Positions 44,267 to 53,468 of a DNA stretch of 64,000 nt are shown here, piece by piece. How positions within the stretch are numbered: position 1 is the stretch's first letter; each line of letters starts with the position of its first letter. This DNA comes from Halomonas sp. (GTDB lineage Bacteria > Pseudomonadota > Gammaproteobacteria > Pseudomonadales > Halomonadaceae), in NCBI RefSeq assembly GCF_017983445.1, contig NZ_JAGOBJ010000004.1, positions 62,001-126,000 of the forward strand, read 5' to 3'. Under the pieces are notes generated by a model that was not told where the DNA came from, searched no databases, and saw nothing but the letters and a program-made list of their open reading frames with translations. The translations under genes were made by a program, and so were the position numbers.

Positions 44267-45685
44267 CTAGCGTAACAGGTTTTCCAGACAGCGGCGCAGC
44301 CGCTGTGCCTCGCGGGCCAGCGTTTCACCTGAAAGCATACCCACTCCCATTACCAAGCCCGCGCGAGGATCATGCGCGGCGCACACCGGGCTTAAAGGAC
44401 GCACGATCAAATGCTCCTTAAGCAACGCCTGGGCAAGCTGTACATCATCAATAGGCGGTTCAAATTCCACACATAGGCTAATGGCACTACTGGGCGGTGA
44501 AATACGTTTCACCCATGGCAAGGTATGCAGTTGATCATGCATCACCTGTTGACGGCCCAGGTAGTCGCGCTGAATACGGCGACACCAAGCGTCAAGATCA
44601 CCATCGAAGATAAACTGGGCAAGCACCGCCTGATCCAGCATGCGCCCCTCACGAAACAGCTCGCTACGCAGGCGATTCATGGGTTCGGATAGCTGGTGCG
44701 GCACCACCAAATAGCCAAGTCGCAGCCCGGGAAACATCATCTTGGAGAAAGAGCCCACCAGAAAGTGGCGCTCAGACTGCGGGTCAAACAGCAGATTGGT
44801 ATGGTCGTCACGACTGAACTCGTAATCATCTTCAATGATATAAGCAGGCGCTAACGCATCGCACAGCCGCTGCTTGTCCTGGGCGCTGGTAGGCACGCTG
44901 AGGGGGTAATGGTGAGAGCCAGTGAGATAAGCAAGCTGCACAGGGTCAGACGTTGCGGGCAAGCTATGGCCAAGGCCGGGCTGCCACGGCAACATTTCAA
45001 CGTTTAACCCCGCGGCGGTAAATACGTTGCGCGCTCCCCAGTAGCAGGGCGATTCCATTACCACGGTATCCCCTACATCCGCCAAGGCCATGGCGCACAG
45101 TTCAATACCGTTGTGCGTACCGTCGGTAATAATAATCTGATCAATGTCGCAGCGGATATTGCGCCAGCGCTCCAGAAAATCGCGTATCGCGCGCTTTAAC
45201 GGCCCATAGCCGCCGGTGGAGTAGGAGAGCAGTAAGGCGTTTTGGGGCACGGTCACGCTGGCATAAAGCTGGCGCCATTTACGCATGGGGAACTGGGCGA
45301 TATCAGGAATACCGGGCACAAAGGCGCCGTTTTGAATCAGACTGGCGCCTGGGCCCTGGAGCACTTTTTGCGCCCGTTGGGAAAGCGGACGCTCCTTAAG
45401 AAAGGCAGCAGGTTTCGTCGCTGGTTTGCGAGTCCAGGTACCCTGGCCATGGGCCGTTTTAAGCAAGGCTTCGTTCAGTAGCGTATTGATCGCCATGGCC
45501 AGCGTTTGGCGAGCGACTCCCAGGCCTTCCGCCAGCACGCGGTGAGCCGGCAAACGCATCCCCGAAGGCCACTCCTGGGTAATGGCATAGCGCAGTGCCT
45601 GCTCGATACGCACTTGCTTGCTCAGCCGTTCAGGCTGGAGTGCATAAAGATGTACAAGTTGGTGCACGACCTGCTCACGCTCCAT
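44267..45685 (-). CDS. gabR: MocR-type regulator, probable GabR
   Basis: GntR-aminotransferase fusion of 472 residues. The winged helix occupies about residues 1-75 (RIEQALRYAITQEWPSGMRLPAHRVLAEGLGVARQTLAMAINTL), the aminotransferase fold the rest. The PLP lysine is in VGSFSKMMFPGLRLGY and the phosphate Tyr/Asp region in YIIEDDYEFSRD. AAAGGAG lies 8 nt before the ATG at 45685. Divergent from a permease-gabD-gabT operon, so activation by GABA and PLP is the likely mode, as in Bacillus GabR. Confidence 0.88.
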   Translation of the reverse strand: MEREQVVHQLVHLYALQPERLSKQVRIEQALRYAITQEWPSGMRLPAHRVLAEGLGVARQTLAMAINTLLNEALLKTAHGQGTWTRKPATKPAAFLKERPLSQRAQKVLQGPGASLIQNGAFVPGIPDIAQFPMRKWRQLYASVTVPQNALLLSYSTGGYGPLKRAIRDFLERWRNIRCDIDQIIITDGTHNGIELCAMALADVGDTVVMESPCYWGARNVFTAAGLNVEMLPWQPGLGHSLPATSDPVQLAYLTGSHHYPLSVPTSAQDKQRLCDALAPAYIIEDDYEFSRDDHTNLLFDPQSERHFLVGSFSKMMFPGLRLGYLVVPHQLSEPMNRLRSELFREGRMLDQAVLAQFIFDGDLDAWCRRIQRDYLGRQQVMHDQLHTLPWVKRISPPSSAISLCVEFEPPIDDVQLAQALLKEHLIVRPLSPVCAAHDPRAGLVMGVGMLSGETLAREAQRLRRCLENLLR

Positions 45686-45775
45686 GAAACGCTCCTTTAT
45701 CTTCTCCAAAAGCCCTAATAGTGCGGGCTTTCAAACGATTAACGCTGACCGGATATGCACCATGGTAGTGCAAAT

Positions 45776-45806
45776 CAAAAGTGGTCTAGTCAAACACAAA
45801 AGTGGT
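45776..45806. promoter_or_regulatory. Candidate GabR operator: two direct repeats 21 bp apart
   Basis: CAAAAGTGGT occurs at 45776-45785 and again at 45797-45806, start to start 21 bp, two helical turns. MocR/GabR proteins bind direct repeats through their two winged helices, so the arrangement fits. It sits between the divergent gabR and permease genes. Confidence 0.7.
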
Positions 45807-45921
45807 GTATACGCGTTCTTCTTTCAGCCTGCTAGCGTGTTTAGATTCCGTTTAACCGGGATCAGGATACTGCGCCATAGAGCGCCAACGACAACATCCA
45901 ATAACCTGCAGGACTCTTGCC

Positions 45922-47334
45922 ATGAACACTCCTTCTGAACAGGATAAGCTCGTCCGGGTACTCGCCCGCGGCGATGTATTGGCCCTCGCGTTTGGGGCCA
46001 TGATTGGCTGGGGCTGGATTGTTCTTACCGGCACGGCGATCCAGTCTGCTGGCAGCCTGGGCGCTATTCTAGCCTTTATCGTCGGGGGGTTAGCCATTGT
46101 GCTGGTGGGCCTGACCTACGCCGAGCTCGCCTCTGCCATGCCCAAGGTGGGCGGCGAACACGTTTACAGCTATCGCGCGCTGGGCCATTTGCCCTCCTTT
46201 CTATGCACCTGGGCGATCATACTCGGCTACTTGAGCGTGGTGGCGTTTGAAGCCGTGGCGCTGCCTACGGTTATCGAACACCTGGCCCCCAACTACGCGG
46301 TCGGCCATCTGTGGACGATTGCCGGCTGGGAAGTAAAAGCCACCTGGGTGGCCGTAGGTGTGGGCGGTTCGCTCGCCATGATGCTGATCAACTACTTCGG
46401 CGTTACTACCGCCTCGCTGGTACAGAAGGTTGTTACCGGCATGATTCTCCTGGCGGGCGTGATGTTTGTGACCGGCGCCTTGTTTGAAGGCGAAACCATC
46501 AACATGCTGCCGCTTTTTGCCCATGGAGATAACGGCACCGTAGCCGGAATCATTGCGGTACTGGTCATGGTGCCCTTCCTGTTTGTGGGTTTTGACGTGA
46601 TTCCCCAGGCCGCAGAAGAGATCAATCTGCCTTATAAGGCCATCGGCAAGGTGCTGATGCTTTCGGTCATTCTGGCGGTCGTGTGGTACGCGCTGATTAT
46701 TCTAGCGACCAGCCTTGCGCTTGACAGCACCGAGCTTGCCGCAAGCTCCTTGAGCGTGCCGGACGCCATGGGCGCACTGTTTAACGCTCCCTGGGCCAGC
46801 AACCTGATGGTCATGGCCGGTATCGCAGGCATCATTACCAGCTGGAACGCGTTCTACATTGGTGGTTCGCGAGCCATTTATGCCCTGGCTAAAGCTGGCA
46901 TGCTGCCCGCGCCGTTTGGCAAGCTGCATCCGCGCTATAAAACGCCGACCAACGCCATCTTTCTGATGGGCTTTCTTTCCTGCATCGCACCATTCTTTGG
47001 CCGCCCGGCACTGGTGTGGATCGTCAACGCCGGTGGCCTGGGTATCGTGATCGCCTACCTGTTTGTGGCGATCTCCTTCGTGGTGCTGCGCGTGCGTGAG
47101 CCGGATATGCCGCGCCCGTTCCGCATTCGTCACGGCAAGCTGTGCGGCATCTTGGCCATTGTTCTTTCCTTTGGCATGGCCTGCCTTTACCTGCCGGGTA
47201 GTCCGGCGGCATTGAGTGCTGCGGAGTGGAGCATTTTTGCCGGTTGGGCGGTGCTGGGTATCGCGCTGTATATCCACGCGCTCTTCACCTACGGCCGCGC
47301 TTATAGCGACCAACACATGATGGCGGATCTGTAA
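45922..47334 (+). CDS. APC-family amino acid permease, probable GABA/amino acid importer
   Basis: Membrane permease of 470 residues with about 12 hydrophobic segments. The family start AFGAMIGWGWIVLTGTAIQSAGSLGAILAF and later PFLFVGFDVIPQAAEEI and GGSRAIYALAKAGMLP are present. Cotranscribed with gabD and gabT (29 bp before gabD), so GABA or a related omega-amino acid is the likely cargo, though the substrate is not visible in sequence. Confidence 0.9.
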   Translation: MNTPSEQDKLVRVLARGDVLALAFGAMIGWGWIVLTGTAIQSAGSLGAILAFIVGGLAIVLVGLTYAELASAMPKVGGEHVYSYRALGHLPSFLCTWAIILGYLSVVAFEAVALPTVIEHLAPNYAVGHLWTIAGWEVKATWVAVGVGGSLAMMLINYFGVTTASLVQKVVTGMILLAGVMFVTGALFEGETINMLPLFAHGDNGTVAGIIAVLVMVPFLFVGFDVIPQAAEEINLPYKAIGKVLMLSVILAVVWYALIILATSLALDSTELAASSLSVPDAMGALFNAPWASNLMVMAGIAGIITSWNAFYIGGSRAIYALAKAGMLPAPFGKLHPRYKTPTNAIFLMGFLSCIAPFFGRPALVWIVNAGGLGIVIAYLFVAISFVVLRVREPDMPRPFRIRHGKLCGILAIVLSFGMACLYLPGSPAALSAAEWSIFAGWAVLGIALYIHALFTYGRAYSDQHMMADL

Positions 47335-47363
47335 GCCGGCTACGACATTCACAGGAGCATTGC

Positions 47364-48815
47364 ATGAGCTTTATCGAACAGTGGTTGCACGACGCCGTTC
47401 CCGCCCTGGTAGGCAGTGAGTGGCGCACCGGCCAGCAAACCTTCGCCGTGGATAATCCTGCCACCGGCGAGACCATTGCCCGTGTAGCGGAGCTTGGCGC
47501 TGGCGACGCCCGCGACGCCGTGGCCGCCGCGTATGAAGCAGGTAGCGCCTGGCGAGCCACGCCGGTCAAACAGCGCTCAGCCTTGCTGCGCCGCTGGTTT
47601 GAGCTGATCATCGAACACGCCGACGACCTGGCCCGCCTGATGACCCTCGAGCAGGGCAAACCGCTGGCGGAGGCCAAGGGCGAAGTAATTTACGGCGCCT
47701 CGTTTATCGAGTTTTTCGCTGAAGAAGCCAAACGAATGGCTGGGGAAACCCTGCCCAGCCACGGCGCTGACAAGCGCCTGCTGGTGCTGCGTGAGCCAGT
47801 CGGCGTGGTGGCCGCCATCACGCCTTGGAACTTCCCGCTGGCGATGATTACCCGCAAGTGCGCCCCGGCACTCGCCGCCGGCTGCACCGTGGTGATCAAA
47901 CCCGCTGAGGCGACGCCCTTAACTGCATTGGCGGCGGCTTATCTTGCGCTCGAAGCGGGCCTGCCTACAGGCACCATCAACGTGATCACCGCCTCCAAAC
48001 CGGCGGAAGTAGGTGAAGTGCTGACGACTGATCCACGCGTTCGCAAGGTGTCGTTCACCGGCTCCACGCCGGTCGGCAAGCGTCTGCTCGCCCAGTGCGC
48101 CAGCACCGTCAAGAAAACCGCCATGGAACTGGGCGGCAACGCACCGTTTATCGTATTTGACGATGCCGATGTAGACGCCGCCGTGGACGGTGCCATCGCC
48201 TCCAAATTCCGCAACGCGGGCCAGACCTGCGTATGCACCAACCGCTTTCTGGTCCAGGACGGCGTGTACGACGCCTTCGTTACCAAGCTGGCCGAGCGCG
48301 TAAAAGCCCTCAAGGTCGGTGATGGGTTGGCCGAAGGCAGTGTGATCGGCCCGCTGATCAATCAGGCCGCCGTCGACAAGGTGCAGCGCCATGTGGATGA
48401 CGCCATGAGCCAAGGCGCCCGCCTTATGTGCGGCGGCAAGCCTCATGACGCCGGCGAGCGCTTCTTCACACCCACAGTGCTGGCAGACGTGACGACCGCC
48501 ATGGCCGTGGCCGATGAAGAAACGTTTGGCCCCGTTGCACCGGTGTTCCGGTTTACGCGCGATGAAGAGGCCATCCAGATGGCCAACGACACGCCGTTTG
48601 GCCTGGCCGCTTATTTCTACGCCACGGATTACCGGCGCATCTGGCGCACCATGGAAGCGCTGGAATACGGCATGGTCGGCGTCAACGAAGGGCTGATCTC
48701 GACTGAGCTTGCCCCGTTTGGTGGTGTAAAAGAGTCCGGCTTGGGCCGCGAAGGCTCTCACCACGGCCTCGATGAATTTACCGAACTCAAATACGTCTGC
48801 GTTGGCGGCTTATAA
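47364..48815 (+). CDS. gabD: Succinate-semialdehyde dehydrogenase GabD
   Basis: NAD(P)-dependent aldehyde dehydrogenase of 483 residues. Catalytic Glu in MELGGNAPFIVFDDAD and catalytic Cys in FRNAGQTCVCTNR (about residue 290) are present, and ITPWNFPLAMITRKCAPALAAGCTVVIKPAE is typical of GabD. It oxidises succinic semialdehyde to succinate after GabT. The doublet CVC is the redox pair common in GabD. Coupled to gabT by a 5-bp gap. Confidence 0.94.
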   Translation: MSFIEQWLHDAVPALVGSEWRTGQQTFAVDNPATGETIARVAELGAGDARDAVAAAYEAGSAWRATPVKQRSALLRRWFELIIEHADDLARLMTLEQGKPLAEAKGEVIYGASFIEFFAEEAKRMAGETLPSHGADKRLLVLREPVGVVAAITPWNFPLAMITRKCAPALAAGCTVVIKPAEATPLTALAAAYLALEAGLPTGTINVITASKPAEVGEVLTTDPRVRKVSFTGSTPVGKRLLAQCASTVKKTAMELGGNAPFIVFDDADVDAAVDGAIASKFRNAGQTCVCTNRFLVQDGVYDAFVTKLAERVKALKVGDGLAEGSVIGPLINQAAVDKVQRHVDDAMSQGARLMCGGKPHDAGERFFTPTVLADVTTAMAVADEETFGPVAPVFRFTRDEEAIQMANDTPFGLAAYFYATDYRRIWRTMEALEYGMVGVNEGLISTELAPFGGVKESGLGREGSHHGLDEFTELKYVCVGGL

Positions 48816-48820
48816 GGGGA

Positions 48821-50098
48821 ATGAACATGACTAATCACGAACTGAACGAACTGAAAAACCGCTATGTAGCCAACGGCGCCGCCACTCCGACCACCCAGTT
48901 TGCCGAGCGTGCGGAAAACGCGGAAATCTGGGACGCTGACGGCAACCGTTGGATCGACTTCGCGGGCGGCATCGGCGTGCTGAACCTGGGCCATCGCCAC
49001 CCGAAAATCGTCGCCGCCGTTGAAGCGCAGCTCAAGAAGGTCATGCACACCAGCGCTGCGGTCATCTCCTACGCGCCCTACGTGCAGCTGTGCCAGAAAC
49101 TCTGCGAGCTGACCCCAGTACGCGGCCCCGAGCGTAAGGCCATGTTGGTCAATACCGGCGCCGAAGCGCTTGAAAATGCCGTGAAGATAGCCCGTGCCGC
49201 CACCGGCCGCACCGGCATCATCACCTTCGACGGCGCCTTCCACGGCCGTACCATGATGACGCTGGCCATGACCGGCAAGGTGCTGCCCTACAAGAACGAT
49301 TTTGGCCCCATGCCGGGCGATGTCTTCCGCGCGCCGTTCCCGAACCCGCTGCACGGTATCAGTGAAGAGGCGTCGCTCGATGCCATTCGCACGCTGTTCA
49401 AGACCGATATCGCACCGCACCGCACCGCGGCCATCGTCATCGAGCCGGTACAGGGTGAGGGCGGTTTTTATATCGCCTCACCCGAGTACCTGCAGGCACT
49501 GCGCGCGCTGTGCGACGAGCACGGCATTCTGTTGATTGCCGACGAAGTGCAGTCCGGCTTTGCGCGCACCGGCAAGCTGTTTGCACTGGAACATAGCGGT
49601 ATCGAAGCGGACATTCTGACCACCGCCAAGAGCCTGGCCAACGGCATGCCGCTGTCGGCCGTGGTGGGCAGTGCCAAGGTCATGGATGCGTCAGGCCCCA
49701 ATTCGCTGGGCGGCACCTACAGCGGTAACCCGCTATCCTGTGCGGCGGCGCTGGCGGTCATTGAAGTGATTGAGGAAGAAAACATCCTTGAGCGCAGCGC
49801 GCAGATGGGCCGGATGCTGACTGAGCGTTTTGGCGTCTGGGAAGAGCGCTTCCCCGCCGTGGCCCACGGCCGCCAGCTGGGTGCCATGGCCGCCTTCGAG
49901 CTATTGGATAGTAACGGCAAGCCCGATCCCGCGATGACCCATCAGGTTTGTGCCAAAGCGCGTGAGAAAGGACTGATCCTGCTTTCCTGCGGTTTCTATG
50001 GCAACAGCATCCGTATTCTGGTGCCATTGACCGTGTCTTCCGAGGTGCTGGAAGAAGGCTTAAGCATTATTGAGCAGTCGCTGGAAGCGCTTAGCTAA
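48821..50098 (+). CDS. gabT: 4-aminobutyrate aminotransferase GabT
   Basis: PLP aminotransferase of 425 residues that converts GABA and 2-oxoglutarate to succinic semialdehyde and glutamate. IWDADGNRWIDFAGGIGVLNLGHRHP, the phosphate-binding NTGAEALENAVKIAR, IADEVQSGFARTGKLFALEHSG and the PLP lysine in LTTAKSLANGMPLSAVVG are all present. AAGGGGA precedes the ATG. Last gene of the gab operon. Confidence 0.95.
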   Translation: MNMTNHELNELKNRYVANGAATPTTQFAERAENAEIWDADGNRWIDFAGGIGVLNLGHRHPKIVAAVEAQLKKVMHTSAAVISYAPYVQLCQKLCELTPVRGPERKAMLVNTGAEALENAVKIARAATGRTGIITFDGAFHGRTMMTLAMTGKVLPYKNDFGPMPGDVFRAPFPNPLHGISEEASLDAIRTLFKTDIAPHRTAAIVIEPVQGEGGFYIASPEYLQALRALCDEHGILLIADEVQSGFARTGKLFALEHSGIEADILTTAKSLANGMPLSAVVGSAKVMDASGPNSLGGTYSGNPLSCAAALAVIEVIEEENILERSAQMGRMLTERFGVWEERFPAVAHGRQLGAMAAFELLDSNGKPDPAMTHQVCAKAREKGLILLSCGFYGNSIRILVPLTVSSEVLEEGLSIIEQSLEALS

Positions 50099-50119
50099 TA
50101 CAGCGCGCTAGGCAACTAG

Positions 50120-50172
50120 ATCCCGTCACCGCCAACAGTATGCGCTGTTGGCGGTGACGGGATTTTGGTTTT
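50120..50172 (+). terminator. Strong rho-independent terminator after gabT
   Basis: ATCCCGTCACCGCCAACAG (50120-50138) pairs perfectly with the 19 nt at 50145-50163 across a 6-nt loop, followed by TTTTGGTTTTT. It ends the gab operon, 22 bp after gabT. A T run is lacking on the other side, so it is mainly one-way. Confidence 0.92.
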
Positions 50173-50234
50173 TAAGGCGCTGGTAAGCGACAGGCAGTTA
50201 GCTGACAATCGCCTGCCGATCAAAAGCGAGTGGC

Positions 50235-53200
50235 TTAATCCAGTATCTCGGGCTCGTTGGCATTGGCTGGAGTGAGTAGGTAATAAAGCGCGGGCACTAC
50301 TAGCAGAGCGAGCAGCGTGGCCGAGATCAATCCGAAGATGATCACTAGCGTTAATGGCCGATAAGTGGCGCTGCTGATCGCCAGCGGGACGAGCCCGACG
50401 ATGGTGGTGATTGCGGTGGTTAGCAACGGCCTTAGCCGGCGGGCGGCGCCTGCGGAAGCGGCCTCTGCCACGCTCATACCCTCTGTAAGAAAGCCGTTCA
50501 TGGTATCGACCATGATGATGCCGTTGTTGATCGCGATGCCGATCAGCGAGACCAGCCCGATCATGGCGAAAAACGAGAACGAGATGCCGAAGGCCCAGAA
50601 ACCCAGCGCGGTACCAATGATCGCCAGCGGCATGGTGGCAAAGATGATCAGCGCCTGACGGAAGCTGCTGAACACAATCACCAGTACGCCCACCACCAGC
50701 ACGATGGCCACCAGCATGGCGATACCGATCGAGCCAACGGTGTCGGCGGTCTCGGCGGATTCACCGCCCACCGCGATGCGATATCCTGCGGGCCAGTCGC
50801 GCTGTAACTCCTCAAGGCGCGGCGACACGTCGTTCATGATCTCGGTCACGGTACGGCCCTGGTTCTTGGCAAGCACCGTCAGCGCGCGCTCGCCGTCGAC
50901 GTGGGAAATGGCAATCGCGCCTTCCGATTGGACGGGGTTCAGCAGCTGGAACATGGCGATGGAACCGCCGTCCGGCAGGTAGGCGCGCACCCGCGAGAAC
51001 TCCTCGACATTGCTCGGCCCGCCCGCTTCGCCCGGCTGGCTTGGCCACTCCATGCCCAAGCGGATGTCGAGATCGTCGGTTTCACCAGAGGTGGCGAAGG
51101 TGCCGATGATATCGGAGCTGTAGGCGATGCGTACCTGGGCGGCGAGCTCTTCATGGCTGATGCCGAAAAAGCTCAGGGCGTCGCGATCCGGGCGCAGCGC
51201 CAGTTGGGGCTGCGGTGCGCCCAGGTTGTCGCGCACGTCCACCACGTTCGGGGTCGAGGTGAGCACCTGCTGCACCTGCATCGAAAGCTCCTTCAGCGTA
51301 TCCATGCTGCCGCCAAGCAGCTGGATTTCGATAGGATCCCCCGGTGAGGGCCCGCTGCTTTCCGGCACGACCAGAAGCTCGGCGCCCGCGACGTTGCGGG
51401 TGAGAAAGTCGGAAAGCTCCTCGCGCAGCAACTCTGCCAGCACGTAGGAGTCTTCATCGCGTGCATCGCGTGCCTTGAACATCGCCGAGAAGCCAATGAA
51501 GTTTTCGGCGTCGCTGGGCTGTAGCGAGGCGGCGCCGCCTCCGCCGGCAAACGGGCTCTTGAGCCCCACCAGCTTGATGATGCTCTCAAAGTAAGGCTTT
51601 TCACGCAGTATCTCACCGATCTGGTCGGCCACGACCTGGGAGGTCTCCAGCGGCGCAGTGGGCGGAAGCTCGATATTGATGCCGAGACGCTCGCCGTCCG
51701 CCGGTGGGAAGAGTTCGAGGCGCGTCTGGGTAAAGGCGAACAGGGCGACCACGAACAGTACGACAGCGCCCAGCACCCACAGCCAAGCGCGGCCGCGGCT
51801 GGCCACGATATAGCGGCCATTAAAGCGTTCCACCCCGTCAACGGCGCGCTGGGTCACCCGATCTGCCAGCCCTGGTTTTTCCTCACCTTCCGCGCGGCAC
51901 TGTTTGCCCAGAAGCACCCGCGACAGCGGTACCGCGCAAAGCATCGCCACGACAAACGAGAGCACCAGGCAGATGATGATCGTGGTGGGCAGCACGCGGA
52001 TAAAGGCGCCCATGGTGCCGCCAATCGACATCAGCGGCGCCATGGCCAGAATCGTGGTCACTTGCGCTGCAAAAATGGGCACCGCGTAGCGTTTGACGGT
52101 GATCAGCACGGCCTGGCCGAAAGTACGCCCGTTGCGGTAGATCTCGTCGTGCAGGCCCTCCATCAGGATGATGAAGACATCAATGATCATCACCAGCGCA
52201 ATGACCATCCCGATGATCACCAGCTCGTTAAGCGAGTAGCCAAACGCCCAGATGACCAGCAGCACGCCGGCAAAGGTAATCGGGACGGCCAGGCCGGAAA
52301 CGATTGCCTCGCGCCAGGAAATTGTGATGAACAGGATGACAAAGACCACCAGCATGGTCTGCAGGGCGCTGACGAACACTTCCGTTAGCGAATCCCAGAT
52401 CTGCACGGCGTCGTCCTGCAACACGGAGTAGTGCACCTGATTAGGCCAGGTGTTGGCCGCTTCCAGATCGGCGAGCGTTGTACGAATGCGCTCGACCACC
52501 TGCACGGTATCGGCCCCCGGCGTTTTGGTGATCGATATCTCGAGTGATGCGTCAAAATCGCCGCCGCGTTCGCTGAAAAATGCCCGCGACTGTTCGGTTT
52601 CCTGCATGCGCTTGACGGTAGCGACTTCGCCCAGGGTCAGCGCGCGGGAACTTTGGTTGTTCTCAAGCCTTGATACGGGCAGCGCGCGCAGGTCGTCGAT
52701 ATCCGCAAAGCGTCCTTCCAGGCGGACCACTGCGCCCATATTCTGGCTGCGCACTTCACCAAAAGGCTGCTCGATATTGGCCTGCTGCACGGCATCGCGG
52801 ATAGCGGTCGGCGAGAGCCCCAGCGCCAGCAGCCGCTCGGGGTTGATCAGGATCTGCACGATATCCTCGCGCTCGCCGCCGATGTTGACCTCGTTGATGC
52901 CCTGCACACGCTCGAGCGCATCGCGAATTTGGCGAGCGGTCTGGTTAAGCGTGGCGGAACCGGCGTCTCCGTGCAGCGCCAGGGTCAGGATCGGGCGGTC
53001 GTCCACCGAACTCTGGCTGATACTGGGGCTTTCAACCTCGGAAGGAAAACCGGACTCCGCATCGGCCACGGCGGCGCGCAGCCGTGTCATGGCGTCCACG
53101 GTGTCGATTGATGCATCGAACTCGACGGAAATCACCGACAGCGAATCAAATGAAGCGCTGTTGACCGTGTTCACGCCGCTGAGCGTGGTGATTTCGTCCT

Positions 53201-53468
53201 CGATCAGATCGGTGACCTGCTCTTCCATGGAGCGCGGATCCGCCCCGGACCACACCGTGGTGATGCTGGCCTGGGGAATATTCAGCGCGGGCAGTGCCTC
53301 CTTGACCAGCGCTGAGTAGGCGAATAGTCCGCCCAACACCATCGTGACCGTCAGCAAAATACCGAAGATCGGTTTGAGAAAGAAAAAGCGCATCAGCCGA
53401 TGAGCGTTGCGCACTTCATCGCTTTCGCGGGGCGTCTGCGGTGACGTTTGGGTAGACTCCGAACTCAT
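50235..53468 (-). CDS. RND efflux pump inner membrane subunit
   Basis: Permease of 1077 residues, usual RND length, with two repeats each having a membrane set and large periplasmic loops. TM4 carries VIALVMIIDVFIILMEGL: aligning its Glu with AcrB E414 puts one Asp (residue 430) at D407 and Val at D408, so the usual Asp pair is single. TM10 has the GIAINNGIIMVDT form, without the Lys of AcrB. It is the pump of the TetR-controlled operon and overlaps the adaptor gene by 4 bp. The export substrate is unknown. Confidence 0.94.
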   Translation of the reverse strand: MSSESTQTSPQTPRESDEVRNAHRLMRFFFLKPIFGILLTVTMVLGGLFAYSALVKEALPALNIPQASITTVWSGADPRSMEEQVTDLIEDEITTLSGVNTVNSASFDSLSVISVEFDASIDTVDAMTRLRAAVADAESGFPSEVESPSISQSSVDDRPILTLALHGDAGSATLNQTARQIRDALERVQGINEVNIGGEREDIVQILINPERLLALGLSPTAIRDAVQQANIEQPFGEVRSQNMGAVVRLEGRFADIDDLRALPVSRLENNQSSRALTLGEVATVKRMQETEQSRAFFSERGGDFDASLEISITKTPGADTVQVVERIRTTLADLEAANTWPNQVHYSVLQDDAVQIWDSLTEVFVSALQTMLVVFVILFITISWREAIVSGLAVPITFAGVLLVIWAFGYSLNELVIIGMVIALVMIIDVFIILMEGLHDEIYRNGRTFGQAVLITVKRYAVPIFAAQVTTILAMAPLMSIGGTMGAFIRVLPTTIIICLVLSFVVAMLCAVPLSRVLLGKQCRAEGEEKPGLADRVTQRAVDGVERFNGRYIVASRGRAWLWVLGAVVLFVVALFAFTQTRLELFPPADGERLGINIELPPTAPLETSQVVADQIGEILREKPYFESIIKLVGLKSPFAGGGGAASLQPSDAENFIGFSAMFKARDARDEDSYVLAELLREELSDFLTRNVAGAELLVVPESSGPSPGDPIEIQLLGGSMDTLKELSMQVQQVLTSTPNVVDVRDNLGAPQPQLALRPDRDALSFFGISHEELAAQVRIAYSSDIIGTFATSGETDDLDIRLGMEWPSQPGEAGGPSNVEEFSRVRAYLPDGGSIAMFQLLNPVQSEGAIAISHVDGERALTVLAKNQGRTVTEIMNDVSPRLEELQRDWPAGYRIAVGGESAETADTVGSIGIAMLVAIVLVVGVLVIVFSSFRQALIIFATMPLAIIGTALGFWAFGISFSFFAMIGLVSLIGIAINNGIIMVDTMNGFLTEGMSVAEAASAGAARRLRPLLTTAITTIVGLVPLAISSATYRPLTLVIIFGLISATLLALLVVPALYYLLTPANANEPEILD

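Noticed and set aside
47919-48764. 281-codon minus-strand frame inside gabD
   Set aside because: It is the reverse shadow of a GC-rich coding gene; gabD has all catalytic motifs and operon context.
52450-53319. 289-codon plus-strand frame inside the RND pump gene
   Set aside because: Low-complexity Ser/Arg-rich product opposite a clear RND gene; a shadow frame.
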